This document shows, one piece after another, positions 6,134-12,347 of a stretch of 12,347 nt of DNA. Position 1 is the first letter of the stretch, and the number at the start of each line of letters is the position of its first letter. A model generated the notes under the pieces. The model ran no database searches. It saw only the letters and a list, made by a program, of their open reading frames with translations, and was not told the DNA's origin. This DNA comes from Thermoplasmata archaeon. Lineage in GTDB: Archaea > Thermoplasmatota > Thermoplasmata > JAGHBH01. Made by a program: the position numbers and the translations under genes. The DNA lies in the NCBI GenBank assembly GCA_021161085.1, contig JAGHBH010000072.1:1-12347 (forward strand), given 5' to 3'.

Positions 6134-7252
6134 GTGTCCGTAGGCATAGTTCTAGGAACCCGGCCGGAACTGGTCAAGATGGCATCTGTCCTCTTCGCCC
6201 TCGAAAAGAGAGGGGAAGAGGTCGTTCTCATACACACGGGCCAGCACTATGATAAGAACCTGTCGGACGATTTCTTCCGGGATCTGGGGATAAGGCCTCC
6301 GGACCACCATCTGGGAGTCGGATCGGGCACCCAGGCAGTGCAGACCGCCGAGTGCATGCTCCGGCTGGAGAAGGTGCTGTCGGATGAGCATCCGGACGTG
6401 GTGCTGGTCCAGGGGGACACGAACACCGTTCTGGCCGGAGCCCTGACCGCCGCCAAGATGGACATCAGCGTGGGTCATGTCGAGGCCGGACTGAGGAGCA
6501 TGGACCGCCGCATGCCAGAGGAATACAACCGGAGGGTGGCGGACCACATCTCACACCTGCTCTTCGCCCCCACGCCACATGCGGAAAAGGCTCTCCGTGA
6601 GGAGAAGGTGTGGGGAAAGATCTTCATGACGGGCAACACGGTCATAGACGCCTGCGAGACGTTCGCCCCCCTGGCCGAGGAAAAAAGCGGGATAGCCGAG
6701 GACATCCCCCCTGGGGAATACATCCTCGTCACCGCCCACAGAGCGGAGAACGTGGACGACCCCAGAACCCTGGCCGGCCTGGTGGAGATTCTGACGAACG
6801 CCCCGCTGCCCGTGGTGTACCCGGTCCACCCCCGGACCGTGGAAAGGCTGAGAGAGAGGGGGCTCTATGAGAGACTCTCCTCTTCCTCCAACGTGACCCT
6901 GCTCCCCCCCGTGGGGTACCTGGATTTCCTGGTCCTGATGAAGCGGTGCCTGTTCATCCTGACCGACTCCGGCGGCATCCAGGAGGAGGCCACATCTCCC
7001 TCCATCAGAAAGAGGGTTCTGGTGTTCAGGGAGAACACGGAGAGGCCGGAGGCAGTGGAGGCCGGATACGCGGTGGTCGTCGGAACGTCTCCGGAAAGGG
7101 TGTTGAAAGCCATGGAAAGGGAGGTCTCCTCCGAAGGCCATCCGGACGGGCCCTCTCCCTTCGGCGACGGGAGGGCGGGAGAACGCATCGCCGAGATAGT
7201 GATTGCGGAGACGGAAAGAGGAAGGGACGATGTGGGCGAGCATGAAAAATAG
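6134..7252 (+). CDS. wecB: UDP-N-acetylglucosamine 2-epimerase (non-hydrolysing)
   Basis: The 372-residue protein interconverts UDP-GlcNAc and UDP-ManNAc in the cytoplasm. All family landmarks are present in order: GTRPELVKMA at 8-17, TGQHYD at 35-40, QGDTNT with Asp95, HVEAGLRS with Glu117, PEEYNR at 128-133 with the third acidic residue, TGNTVID at 166-172, TAHRAEN with His202, PVHPRT at 230-235, and LTDSGGIQEEA at 276-286. NTERPEAVEAG at 301-311 and PFGDGRAGERI near the C-terminus follow. The SPSIRKRVLVFR variant of the loop after EEA resembles archaeal members. The last 18 residues are a charged extension. The start is GTG, the first codon of MSVGIVLGTRPE, and agrees with the TATA spacing. 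The WecC-type dehydrogenase follows, giving the two-step route to UDP-ManNAcA. A 3-acetamido epimerase role (WbpI type) cannot be excluded. Confidence 0.95.
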   Translation: MSVGIVLGTRPELVKMASVLFALEKRGEEVVLIHTGQHYDKNLSDDFFRDLGIRPPDHHLGVGSGTQAVQTAECMLRLEKVLSDEHPDVVLVQGDTNTVLAGALTAAKMDISVGHVEAGLRSMDRRMPEEYNRRVADHISHLLFAPTPHAEKALREEKVWGKIFMTGNTVIDACETFAPLAEEKSGIAEDIPPGEYILVTAHRAENVDDPRTLAGLVEILTNAPLPVVYPVHPRTVERLRERGLYERLSSSSNVTLLPPVGYLDFLVLMKRCLFILTDSGGIQEEATSPSIRKRVLVFRENTERPEAVEAGYAVVVGTSPERVLKAMEREVSSEGHPDGPSPFGDGRAGERIAEIVIAETERGRDDVGEHEK

Positions 7253-7279
7253 CATGAGGACATGAGCCGACGGAGAGAG

Positions 7280-8545
7280 ATGAAGATGAGGATTTGCGTC
7301 ATAGGACTCGGGTACATAGGACTTCCAACCGCGGCCATGCTGGCCGACGCTGGCAACGAGGTCCTGGGAGTGGACATAGACGAGAGGGTGCTGGAGCGGA
7401 TAAGGAGGGAGGGCGGGCCCAAGGAGGAGCCGGGCCTCTCCGACCTGGTGAGGAAGGTACTCTCCGAGGGAAAGATGAGGCTTTCGACGAAACCCGAGAG
7501 GGCGGATGCCTTCATCCTATGCCTGCCCACCCCCATCCAGGAGGACAGGACCTCGGACCTCTCCTATGTGGTCTCGGGGGTTAAATCCATACTCGGGGCT
7601 CTGGAAAAGGGGAACCTGGTAATAATAGAATCCACCGTACCCCCGGGTACAACCGCCGGTCTGGTGGGCGGCCTGCTGAAGGAGGCGGGATTCGACCCCC
7701 GGAGCGATGTCATGCTGGCCTTCGCCCCGGAGAGGGTGATTCCCGGGAAGATAATGAAGGAAATAAGGGAACTGGACAGGGTGATGGGTGGCGTCACCCG
7801 GGAAGCGGCCGAGAGGGCCAGGGAACTCTACCGCTCCTTCGTGGAGGGGGATATAGTGGCCACGGACGCCACGACCGCGGAGTTCGTGAAACTGGTGGAG
7901 AACTCGTACAGAGACGTGAACATAGCCTTCGCCAACGAACTGGCCCTCATATCGGAAGCCATAGGCGTGAACGTCTGGGAGGTCATCTCCATAGCCAACA
8001 GACACCCCAGAGTCAACATTCACAACCCGGGCCCAGGAGTGGGAGGCCACTGCATAGCGGTGGACCCCTATTTCATAATAGAGAGGACACCAGGCCTTGC
8101 CCGCCTTATGGAGATAGCCCGGGAGGTCAACGCATCCATGCCCTCCCACGTGGTGAAAAAAGCCGAGGATATCCTGGGCAGCCTGGAGGGAAAACGGATA
8201 GGAATCCTCGGCGTGGCTTACAAAGGGAACGTGGATGACGCCAGGGAGACCCCGGCAGAGCCCATCATCCGGATGCTGACGTCCAGGGGTGCCGTGTGCA
8301 CGGTCCACGATCCTCATGTGACCTCGTTCTCCCACCCGCTCCATACTCTGGAAGAAACCACTAAAGGCGCCCATCTGCTCGTTCTGGTGACGGACCACGA
8401 CGACTTCAGAACGCTAGACCCGAGACTGCCGGGTTGCCTGGTGCGGGAGCGAAAGATACTAGACACCAGGAACCTGCTGGACAGAAAAAGATGGGAGGAG
8501 GCCGGCTGGACTGTCTGGACCCTCGGCAGGGGCTCCAGATCCTAA
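7280..8545 (+). CDS. wecC: UDP-N-acetyl-D-mannosamine dehydrogenase
   Basis: This enzyme oxidises C6 of UDP-ManNAc twice with NAD+ to give UDP-ManNAcA. From ATG 7280 it has 421 residues. It shows the N-terminal Rossmann fold (ICVIGLGYIGLPTA), LPTPIQ at 82-87, ESTVPPGTT at 117-125, FAPERVIPG at 148-156, EFVKLVENSYRDVNIAFANEL at 201-221 with Lys204, NRHPRVN at 240-246, and GPGVGGHCIAVDP at 251-263 with catalytic Cys258. The C-terminal UDP-binding domain has GVAYKGNVDDARETPA. The HPRVN and GGHCIAVDP segments match WecC more closely than UDP-glucose dehydrogenase. Starts at 7262, 7280 and 7286 are in frame. I chose 7280 because GGAG lies 4 bases before it and family members begin right at the first strand. 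The gene is 27 bases behind wecB with no promoter between. Confidence 0.94.
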   Translation: MKMRICVIGLGYIGLPTAAMLADAGNEVLGVDIDERVLERIRREGGPKEEPGLSDLVRKVLSEGKMRLSTKPERADAFILCLPTPIQEDRTSDLSYVVSGVKSILGALEKGNLVIIESTVPPGTTAGLVGGLLKEAGFDPRSDVMLAFAPERVIPGKIMKEIRELDRVMGGVTREAAERARELYRSFVEGDIVATDATTAEFVKLVENSYRDVNIAFANELALISEAIGVNVWEVISIANRHPRVNIHNPGPGVGGHCIAVDPYFIIERTPGLARLMEIAREVNASMPSHVVKKAEDILGSLEGKRIGILGVAYKGNVDDARETPAEPIIRMLTSRGAVCTVHDPHVTSFSHPLHTLEETTKGAHLLVLVTDHDDFRTLDPRLPGCLVRERKILDTRNLLDRKRWEEAGWTVWTLGRGSRS

Positions 8546-8587
8546 AACCATCCCCCACAGCCCCGAAAGTGTCTCCTATCTAACCTC

Positions 8588-9826
8588 CTATGAACGGTTG
8601 TCCGCCATCTCCTTATCCATCTCCTTATAAAGGGAGAGAAGTCTGTCCTCCATTATCTCCCACCTGAACTCCTTTCTGAAAGCCTCTTTCCCCCTCCGGG
8701 AGAGTTTCTCGTAAAGCTCTCTGTCATTCGCCAGAGACTCCAGGGCTTCAAAGACCTCATCCCCGCCGTATTCCACCGTGAGACCGCATCCGACCCTCTC
8801 CACCGTCTCCCCGGTCCAGGTTCCCCTGGCCACCACTATCGGTTTACCGGCGGCCATGGCCTCGAAGAGCTTGTTGGGGACGGAATCCCTGTTGTTGCCG
8901 AACCGGGGGTCGTATATCGCCACCAGCACGTCGGCCGCTGCGGTGTAGCCCGGGACATCCGCCGGAGAGACCTCCCCGAGGAACACCACGCTGCCTCCGG
9001 ATTTCTCTGCCAGGGCTCTGATCTCATCCTCCAGGGTGCCGTAGCCGCCTATCACCAGCCTGGTGCTGGGGCTCTTTCCCTCCACATACCCCCGGCACAG
9101 CTCCAGGAGGCTGCGGTTGGGTTCCAGGACCCCGATGTAGAGGACCAGCCGCTTTCCATCCGGGGAAAGGGTATCCCTCAACCCCGCTGGACGGCCCGCC
9201 TCCTCTTTCCCTCCGTCCCCCATCATTCCCTCCGGGGGAGAGCCCATGACAACCACGGTCTTTCCGGCACCCCAGGAGCCGAGGATGGAGGCGAATCTGT
9301 CGTTCACGCAGATGACGGCATCCGGAAACCTGACCAGGAGCCCCTCTATCCGCCTTACCAGGGAGACCAGAAGGCCCGGAACGGCCTCCTCGGCCATGCT
9401 GGAATATATCTCGTGTGCGTCATAGACGACAGGACGGCCTCTTATCCTGCCCGCGAGGACGCCGGGCGGGAGTGTGTCCAGGTCATGGCAGTGGATGACA
9501 TCCCATCTCCCTCTGAGAAGAAACATCAATGCCCTGGCCCAGAACAGCGGGAGGGTGGCGGCGAAGAGAAGTGGTTTGGAGAACGCTGAGCGGGGGCCGG
9601 TGCGGACTATATTTATGCCGTCAATCGTCTCTAAGGGGGGATGCCTGCCTTCCCTGTCCCACGCGAACACCGTCACCTCGTATCCTCCACGGACCAGGGC
9701 GGAGGCCTCCTTGTGGACTCTCGGGTCCGGGCGGAAAGGGTTGGAGAGAAGCATGGCCACCCTCTTTTGGCGGCCCCCGGGGTCCCCGGATTCTCTCTCC
9801 TGTATATTTGGGTGGTTGGATGTCAT
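8588..9826 (-). CDS. Family 4 (GT-B) glycosyltransferase
   Basis: This 412-residue retaining glycosyltransferase is of the GT4 type. The N-terminal half has RVAMLLSNPFRPDPRVHKEA at 22-41, VIHCHDLDTLPPG at 110-122, and VVYDAHEIY at 133-141, a sequence set typical of this subfamily. The C-terminal half has YIGVLEPNRSL at 230-240, LVIGGYGTLEDEI at 257-269, VVFLGEVSPADVPGYTAAADV at 280-300, and SVPNKLFEAMAAGKPIV at 315-331. That last segment forms the nucleotide-sugar site. It keeps the second Glu of the E-x7-E motif and has Asp or Ser at the first, as in the PNKLFE subgroup. It is the only minus-strand gene in the glycan cluster, convergent with wecC (42-base gap) and divergent from the acetyltransferase. 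ATG 9826 leaves about 21 hydrophilic residues before the first strand. GTG 9760 is a plausible shorter start. The sugar specificity is unknown. Confidence 0.92.
   Translation of the reverse strand: MTSNHPNIQERESGDPGGRQKRVAMLLSNPFRPDPRVHKEASALVRGGYEVTVFAWDREGRHPPLETIDGINIVRTGPRSAFSKPLLFAATLPLFWARALMFLLRGRWDVIHCHDLDTLPPGVLAGRIRGRPVVYDAHEIYSSMAEEAVPGLLVSLVRRIEGLLVRFPDAVICVNDRFASILGSWGAGKTVVVMGSPPEGMMGDGGKEEAGRPAGLRDTLSPDGKRLVLYIGVLEPNRSLLELCRGYVEGKSPSTRLVIGGYGTLEDEIRALAEKSGGSVVFLGEVSPADVPGYTAAADVLVAIYDPRFGNNRDSVPNKLFEAMAAGKPIVVARGTWTGETVERVGCGLTVEYGGDEVFEALESLANDRELYEKLSRRGKEAFRKEFRWEIMEDRLLSLYKEMDKEMADNRS
9801..9810 (-). promoter_or_regulatory. Possible alternative TATA box inside the annotated start of the GT4 gene
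   Basis: The minus strand reads CAAATATACA, centred about 45 bases before the in-frame GTG at 9760. A transcript starting near 9779 would carry AAGAGGGTGG, a ribosome-site-like run, just before GTG 9760 / ATG 9754. It lies inside codons 6-9 of the longer reading. It matters only if the shorter start is the real one. Confidence 0.25.
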
Positions 9827-9860
9827 CCCGCTCTCAACTCCCCAGAGAGATGCAAAAGCC

Positions 9861-9870
9861 TATATATATA
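9861..9870. promoter_or_regulatory. Perfectly palindromic TATA box shared by divergent glycan genes
   Basis: TATATATATA, a self-complementary ten-mer. Its centre is 26-27 bases before the ATG at 9892, so it should drive a leaderless transcript for the acetyltransferase. GCAAAAG just upstream is a good plus-strand B recognition element. In the other direction it would start a transcript near 9840, giving a 14-base leader for the GT4 gene at 9826. The minus-side flank (GGAGGAT) is a poorer recognition element, so the plus direction is probably favoured. Confidence 0.6.
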
Positions 9871-9891
9871 ATCCTCCGGTTTCCCCCTTCC

Positions 9892-10494
9892 ATGCCTCCC
9901 AGAATACATCCCACCGCAGAGGTGTCCCCCGAGGCCAGGATCGGGGACGGAACCAACATCTGGCACCAGTCCCAGATAAGGGAGCGGGCCGCTATAGGAA
10001 AGGACTGCAACATAGGCAAAGGGGTCTATGTGGACTTCGACGTTGTGATAGGCGACCGGTGCAAGCTCCAGAACTATGTGTGTGTCTATCATGGTGTCAG
10101 GATGGGAAACGGGGTGTTCGTGGGCCCGCACGCCACGTTCACCAACGACTTCTATCCCCGGGCCGAGAGCGAGGACTGGAAGGTCTACGAGACCGTTGTG
10201 GAGGACGGCGTGAGCATAGGGGCCAACGCCACCATAATATGCGGCATAAGAATCGGCAGGTACGCCATGATCGGAGCGGGCAGCGTGGTCACAAGGGATG
10301 TTCCCCCCCACGCTCTCGTTTACGGAAACCCGGCCAGGCTCAGAGGATGGGTGTGCAGATGCGGTGAGAGGCTGGAAGAGGATGGGCCGAGGGCTGATGG
10401 GGAGGATGATGGGCGGCCGAGGTGGAGATGTCCCAAATGTGGCGTCGTCGATCTCCCCGAGGGAAGCGGATACAGCCTGGAAGGGGAGAAATGA
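9892..10494 (+). CDS. wbpD: UDP-2-acetamido-3-amino-2,3-dideoxy-glucuronate N-acetyltransferase (WbpD/WlbB type)
   Basis: The 200-residue left-handed beta-helix enzyme acetylates the 3-amino group of a UDP-uronic acid using acetyl-CoA. The family signature is clear: IHPTAEVSPEARIGDGTNIWH at the N-terminus, VCVYHGVRMGNGVFVGPHATFTND, NDFYPRA at 85-91, TVVEDGVSIGANATIICGIRIG, VVTRDVPPHALVYGNPARLRGW and the C-terminal CRCGERL. Cys155, Cys157, Cys180 and Cys183 (CxC...CPKC) form a zinc ribbon seen in many members of the family. The linker between the Cys pairs is Asp/Gly/Arg-rich. Length agrees with bacterial WbpD, about 190 residues. The start ATG fits the leaderless TATA spacing. The gene precedes the matching aminotransferase, giving the WbpE-WbpD step pair in reverse order of reaction. 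Confidence 0.92.
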   Translation: MPPRIHPTAEVSPEARIGDGTNIWHQSQIRERAAIGKDCNIGKGVYVDFDVVIGDRCKLQNYVCVYHGVRMGNGVFVGPHATFTNDFYPRAESEDWKVYETVVEDGVSIGANATIICGIRIGRYAMIGAGSVVTRDVPPHALVYGNPARLRGWVCRCGERLEEDGPRADGEDDGRPRWRCPKCGVVDLPEGSGYSLEGEK

Positions 10495-10546
10495 AAGGAA
10501 AATAAGAGAACGTCAAGAGTATGATGTCAGGACGATGTGAGGAAAG

Positions 10547-11644
10547 ATGAGGATGATACCCATAGCCAAACCCTATATAGGCGAAGAGGAGAAGAAGGCC
10601 GTGCTGGAGGTGCTGGAGAGCGGCATGCTGGCCCAGGGGCCAAGGGTCGCCGAGCTGGAGGAAAAGTTTTCCAAGTACGTCGGTGCCGGAACCGTGGCCA
10701 CCAGCAGCGGGACCACCGCCCTGCATCTGTCGCTGCTGGCTCTCGGGATAGGACCAGGGGACGAGGTGATCACCACTCCCTTCACGTTCTTCGCATCGGC
10801 GTCCACCATAGCCATGGTGGGAGCCAAACCCGTCTTTGCCGACATCCAGAGGGACAGTTTCAACATCGACCCGGCCTCTGTGGAGAGTCTTGTGACCCCC
10901 CGGACCAAGGCCATAATGCCCGTCCATCTCTTCGGACTTCCGGCCGACATGGATGAGATAATGCGCATAGCCGAGGACCGCGGGCTGTATGTCATAGAGG
11001 ACGCCTGCCAGGCACACGGAGCAGAATACAAGGGCCGAAAGGTGGGAGCCATAGGAGATGTGGGCACCTTCAGCCTCTACCCAACCAAGAACATGATGGC
11101 CGGCGAGGGCGGGCTGGTGGTCAGCAGAAACGAGGACGTTCTCGAGAAGGTCAAGCTCCTCAGGGACCACGGCAGCCCCGTCAGATACAAACACACCATA
11201 CTGGGATACAACTTCAGGATGAGCGACATCCACGCCGCAATCGCCTCTGTCCAGCTTGACAGGTTGGACGGATTCAACAGAACGAGAAGGGAGAATGCGG
11301 CAATGCTCACCCGGCTGGTCTCCGGTATAGAGGGGTTGACCCCTCCGTCCGAAAAGGGGGACAGGGTTCACGTATACCACCAGTACGGCCTGGTCGTCGA
11401 GGACTCGTATCCCCTGTCCAGGGACGGTCTGGTGGACCATCTGCGGAAAAACGGCATAGGGGCCAGAGGTTCCTACCCCCTGCCCCTCTACGCCCAGGAG
11501 GTGTTCCGCAGGATACCCTTCGGCGGCGGCGTCTGTCCAGTCTGCGAGGAGGTGCTGCCCAGGATCATAGAGATGCCCATCCACCCCCTGGTCTCCAAGA
11601 ACGACATAAGATACATGGCCGAGGTCCTATCCTCTCCCCCATGA
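10547..11644 (+). CDS. wbpE: PLP-dependent sugar aminotransferase, DegT/DnrJ/EryC1 family (WbpE type)
   Basis: This 365-residue fold-type I aminotransferase would convert the 3-keto group of a UDP-uronic acid sugar to an amine, with glutamate as amino donor. Visible elements are IPIAKPYIGEEEKKAV at the N-terminus, the PLP phosphate loop TSSGTTALHLSL at 52-63, PFTFFASAS at 78-86, VIEDACQAHGAEY with Asp152, and FSLYPTKNMMAGEGG with Lys181 as the Schiff-base lysine. The C-terminal segment is SYPLPLYAQEVF...MPIHPLVS. The EDACQAHGA and PTKNM segments match the WbpE/WlbC group better than the PerA or ArnB groups, but exact substrate is inferred from the adjacent WbpD-type gene. GAGG lies 4 bases before ATG 10547. 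ATG 10553 is an alternative. The gap to the acetyltransferase is 52 bases with no clear promoter, so one operon is likely. Confidence 0.92.
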   Translation: MRMIPIAKPYIGEEEKKAVLEVLESGMLAQGPRVAELEEKFSKYVGAGTVATSSGTTALHLSLLALGIGPGDEVITTPFTFFASASTIAMVGAKPVFADIQRDSFNIDPASVESLVTPRTKAIMPVHLFGLPADMDEIMRIAEDRGLYVIEDACQAHGAEYKGRKVGAIGDVGTFSLYPTKNMMAGEGGLVVSRNEDVLEKVKLLRDHGSPVRYKHTILGYNFRMSDIHAAIASVQLDRLDGFNRTRRENAAMLTRLVSGIEGLTPPSEKGDRVHVYHQYGLVVEDSYPLSRDGLVDHLRKNGIGARGSYPLPLYAQEVFRRIPFGGGVCPVCEEVLPRIIEMPIHPLVSKNDIRYMAEVLSSPP

Positions 11645-11672
11645 GGGAAACGGCTAGGGAGGGGGCACCATC

Positions 11673-12347
11673 ATGGACATACCACCCAGCCACCCGAGAT
11701 ACAAGAGTCTGAAGACGAGGCACACGCTGGTGGAAGCCTACGAGCAGGGAATCCTGGCAACGGCCGGGTTGATAGCCCACGGGAGGGGAGAGGCGTTCGA
11801 CTACATTCTGGGAGAGAAGACGACACCTCCGGCCCTGGAGGCGGAAAAGGCGGCGGCCGCATACCTAGCAACGGCCTCCCATCCGGTGCTGAGCGTCAAC
11901 GGGAACACCGCCGTTCTCTGCGCCCCCCAGATCGTCCGCCTATCAGATCTCTCGGGAGCCCTTGTGGAGGTGAACCTCTTCTACCGGACCGCCGAGAGGA
12001 TGGGGAAGGTGGCCCGACTGCTGGAAGAATCGGGAGCCGAGAGGGTTCTGGGGCTGGAGCCGGACTGCCACATACCCGGGCTGGACCACGCCAGGGGCCT
12101 CTGTTCTTCCGAGGGCATAGGAAAGGCGGATGTGGTGTTCGTCCCCCTGGAAGACGGGGACAGATGCCAGGCCCTACGCAGGATGGGAAAAACGGTCATC
12201 GTGGTGGACCTCAACCCCCTCAGCAGGACCTCGCTCTCGGCCACCGTCTCCATCGTAGACGAGGTGTCAAGAGCGCTGGACAACATAATAGAGTTCATGG
12301 ACAAGATGGACAGAGAGGAAGCCCTCGGAATTATCAGAGAATACGAC
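11673..12347 (+). CDS. 4-phosphopantoate--beta-alanine ligase (archaeal phosphopantothenate synthetase), C-terminus cut by window edge
   Basis: The frame stays open from ATG 11673 to the right edge, giving 225 codons without a stop. The enzyme joins 4-phosphopantoate and beta-alanine with ATP to make 4'-phosphopantothenate. This is the archaeal replacement for bacterial PanC/PanK order in coenzyme A synthesis. The sequence shows the family pattern: HPRYKSLKTRHTLVEAYEQG near the start, GLIAHGRGEAFDYILGE, SHPVLSVNGNTAVLCAPQIV at about 70-89, EVNLFYRTAERM, LGLEPDCHIPGLDHARG, ADVVFVPLEDGDR, and KTVIVVDLNPLSRTS. Known members are about 250-260 residues, so perhaps 25-35 residues are missing. An in-frame TAG at 11655 rules out a longer start. 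A G-rich run (GGGAGGGGG) at 11657-11665 can serve as ribosome site. The gap to the aminotransferase is 28 bases, so read-through from the glycan operon is possible, though its job is housekeeping. Confidence 0.93.
   Translation, partial: MDIPPSHPRYKSLKTRHTLVEAYEQGILATAGLIAHGRGEAFDYILGEKTTPPALEAEKAAAAYLATASHPVLSVNGNTAVLCAPQIVRLSDLSGALVEVNLFYRTAERMGKVARLLEESGAERVLGLEPDCHIPGLDHARGLCSSEGIGKADVVFVPLEDGDRCQALRRMGKTVIVVDLNPLSRTSLSATVSIVDEVSRALDNIIEFMDKMDREEALGIIREYD

Noticed and set aside
7262..7285. ATG 7262 as the start of wecC, giving a six-residue longer protein.
   Set aside because: The only GAGG before it lies 2 bases from the ATG, too close. ATG 7280 has GGAG at 4 bases and gives the usual N-terminus for the family. 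The longer start cannot be fully excluded.
7517..8398. A 293-codon antisense open frame inside wecC.
   Set aside because: It is a compositional shadow of a well-conserved dehydrogenase with intact catalytic residues. The reading has no motif, promoter or ribosome site.
8546..8587. Possible bidirectional terminator between the convergent wecC and GT4 genes.
   Set aside because: The 42 bases are pyrimidine-rich, but I see no run of five or more T on either strand and no stable hairpin, so no terminator can be supported.
10340..11584. A 414-codon antisense open frame across the aminotransferase gene.
   Set aside because: The plus-strand frame has every family motif of the aminotransferase. The antisense frame is His/Gly/Val-rich with no recognisable domain and arises from strong G/C bias at third codon positions.
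1..12347. A mobile element, CRISPR array, defence system, tRNA or other RNA gene.
   Set aside because: No transposase or integrase motifs, no terminal repeats, no regularly spaced direct repeats and no cloverleaf-like sequence were seen. Gaps between genes are all under about 70 bases and are largely explained by promoters and ribosome sites.

Overview
The window is archaeal DNA, rich in G+C, and most of it is one surface-glycan (exopolysaccharide, lipopolysaccharide-like or N-glycan) biosynthesis cluster. Three observations point to Archaea. First, TATA boxes centred about 26-30 bases before start codons imply leaderless transcripts. Second, internal operon genes carry Shine-Dalgarno sites of the GGAGG type. 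Third, the right edge holds a 4-phosphopantoate--beta-alanine ligase, an enzyme of the archaeal coenzyme A route. Heavy use of ATA for Ile and AGG/AGA for Arg at high G+C is compatible with a Thermoplasmatota-like euryarchaeote, but the lineage is only an inference.

Left flank (1-1990): a Pro/Gln/Tyr-rich protein runs off the left edge on the minus strand. It is preceded on the same strand by a polytopic membrane protein. A 43-base divergent promoter region then separates these from a plus-strand pair: a small membrane-anchored protein and a degenerate UspA-like protein overlapping it by 10 bases.

Glycan cluster (2036-11644): in order, a Wzx-type flippase, a hexapeptide-repeat acyltransferase, a large GT-B-like putative glycosyltransferase, a WecB-type UDP-GlcNAc 2-epimerase, a WecC-type UDP-ManNAc dehydrogenase, a GT4 glycosyltransferase on the opposite strand, a WbpD/WlbB-type N-acetyltransferase, and a WbpE-type PLP aminotransferase. 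WecB and WecC together would make UDP-ManNAcA from UDP-GlcNAc. WbpE and WbpD would add a 3-acetamido group to a uronic acid nucleotide sugar. The 3-dehydrogenase (WbpB type) needed to link these steps is not in the window. The two transferases would assemble the glycan on a lipid carrier, the acyltransferase may decorate it, and the flippase would move it across the membrane.

Right flank (11673-12347): the phosphopantothenate synthetase of coenzyme A synthesis, cut by the window end, probably marks the return to housekeeping genes.

No intergenic gap exceeds about 70 bases. I saw no RNA gene, insertion sequence, CRISPR array, integrase or defence gene. The unusual points are the interlocked and shared divergent promoters, the low-complexity tail on the flippase, the large transferase with an unrecognised N-terminal part, and the missing pathway step.
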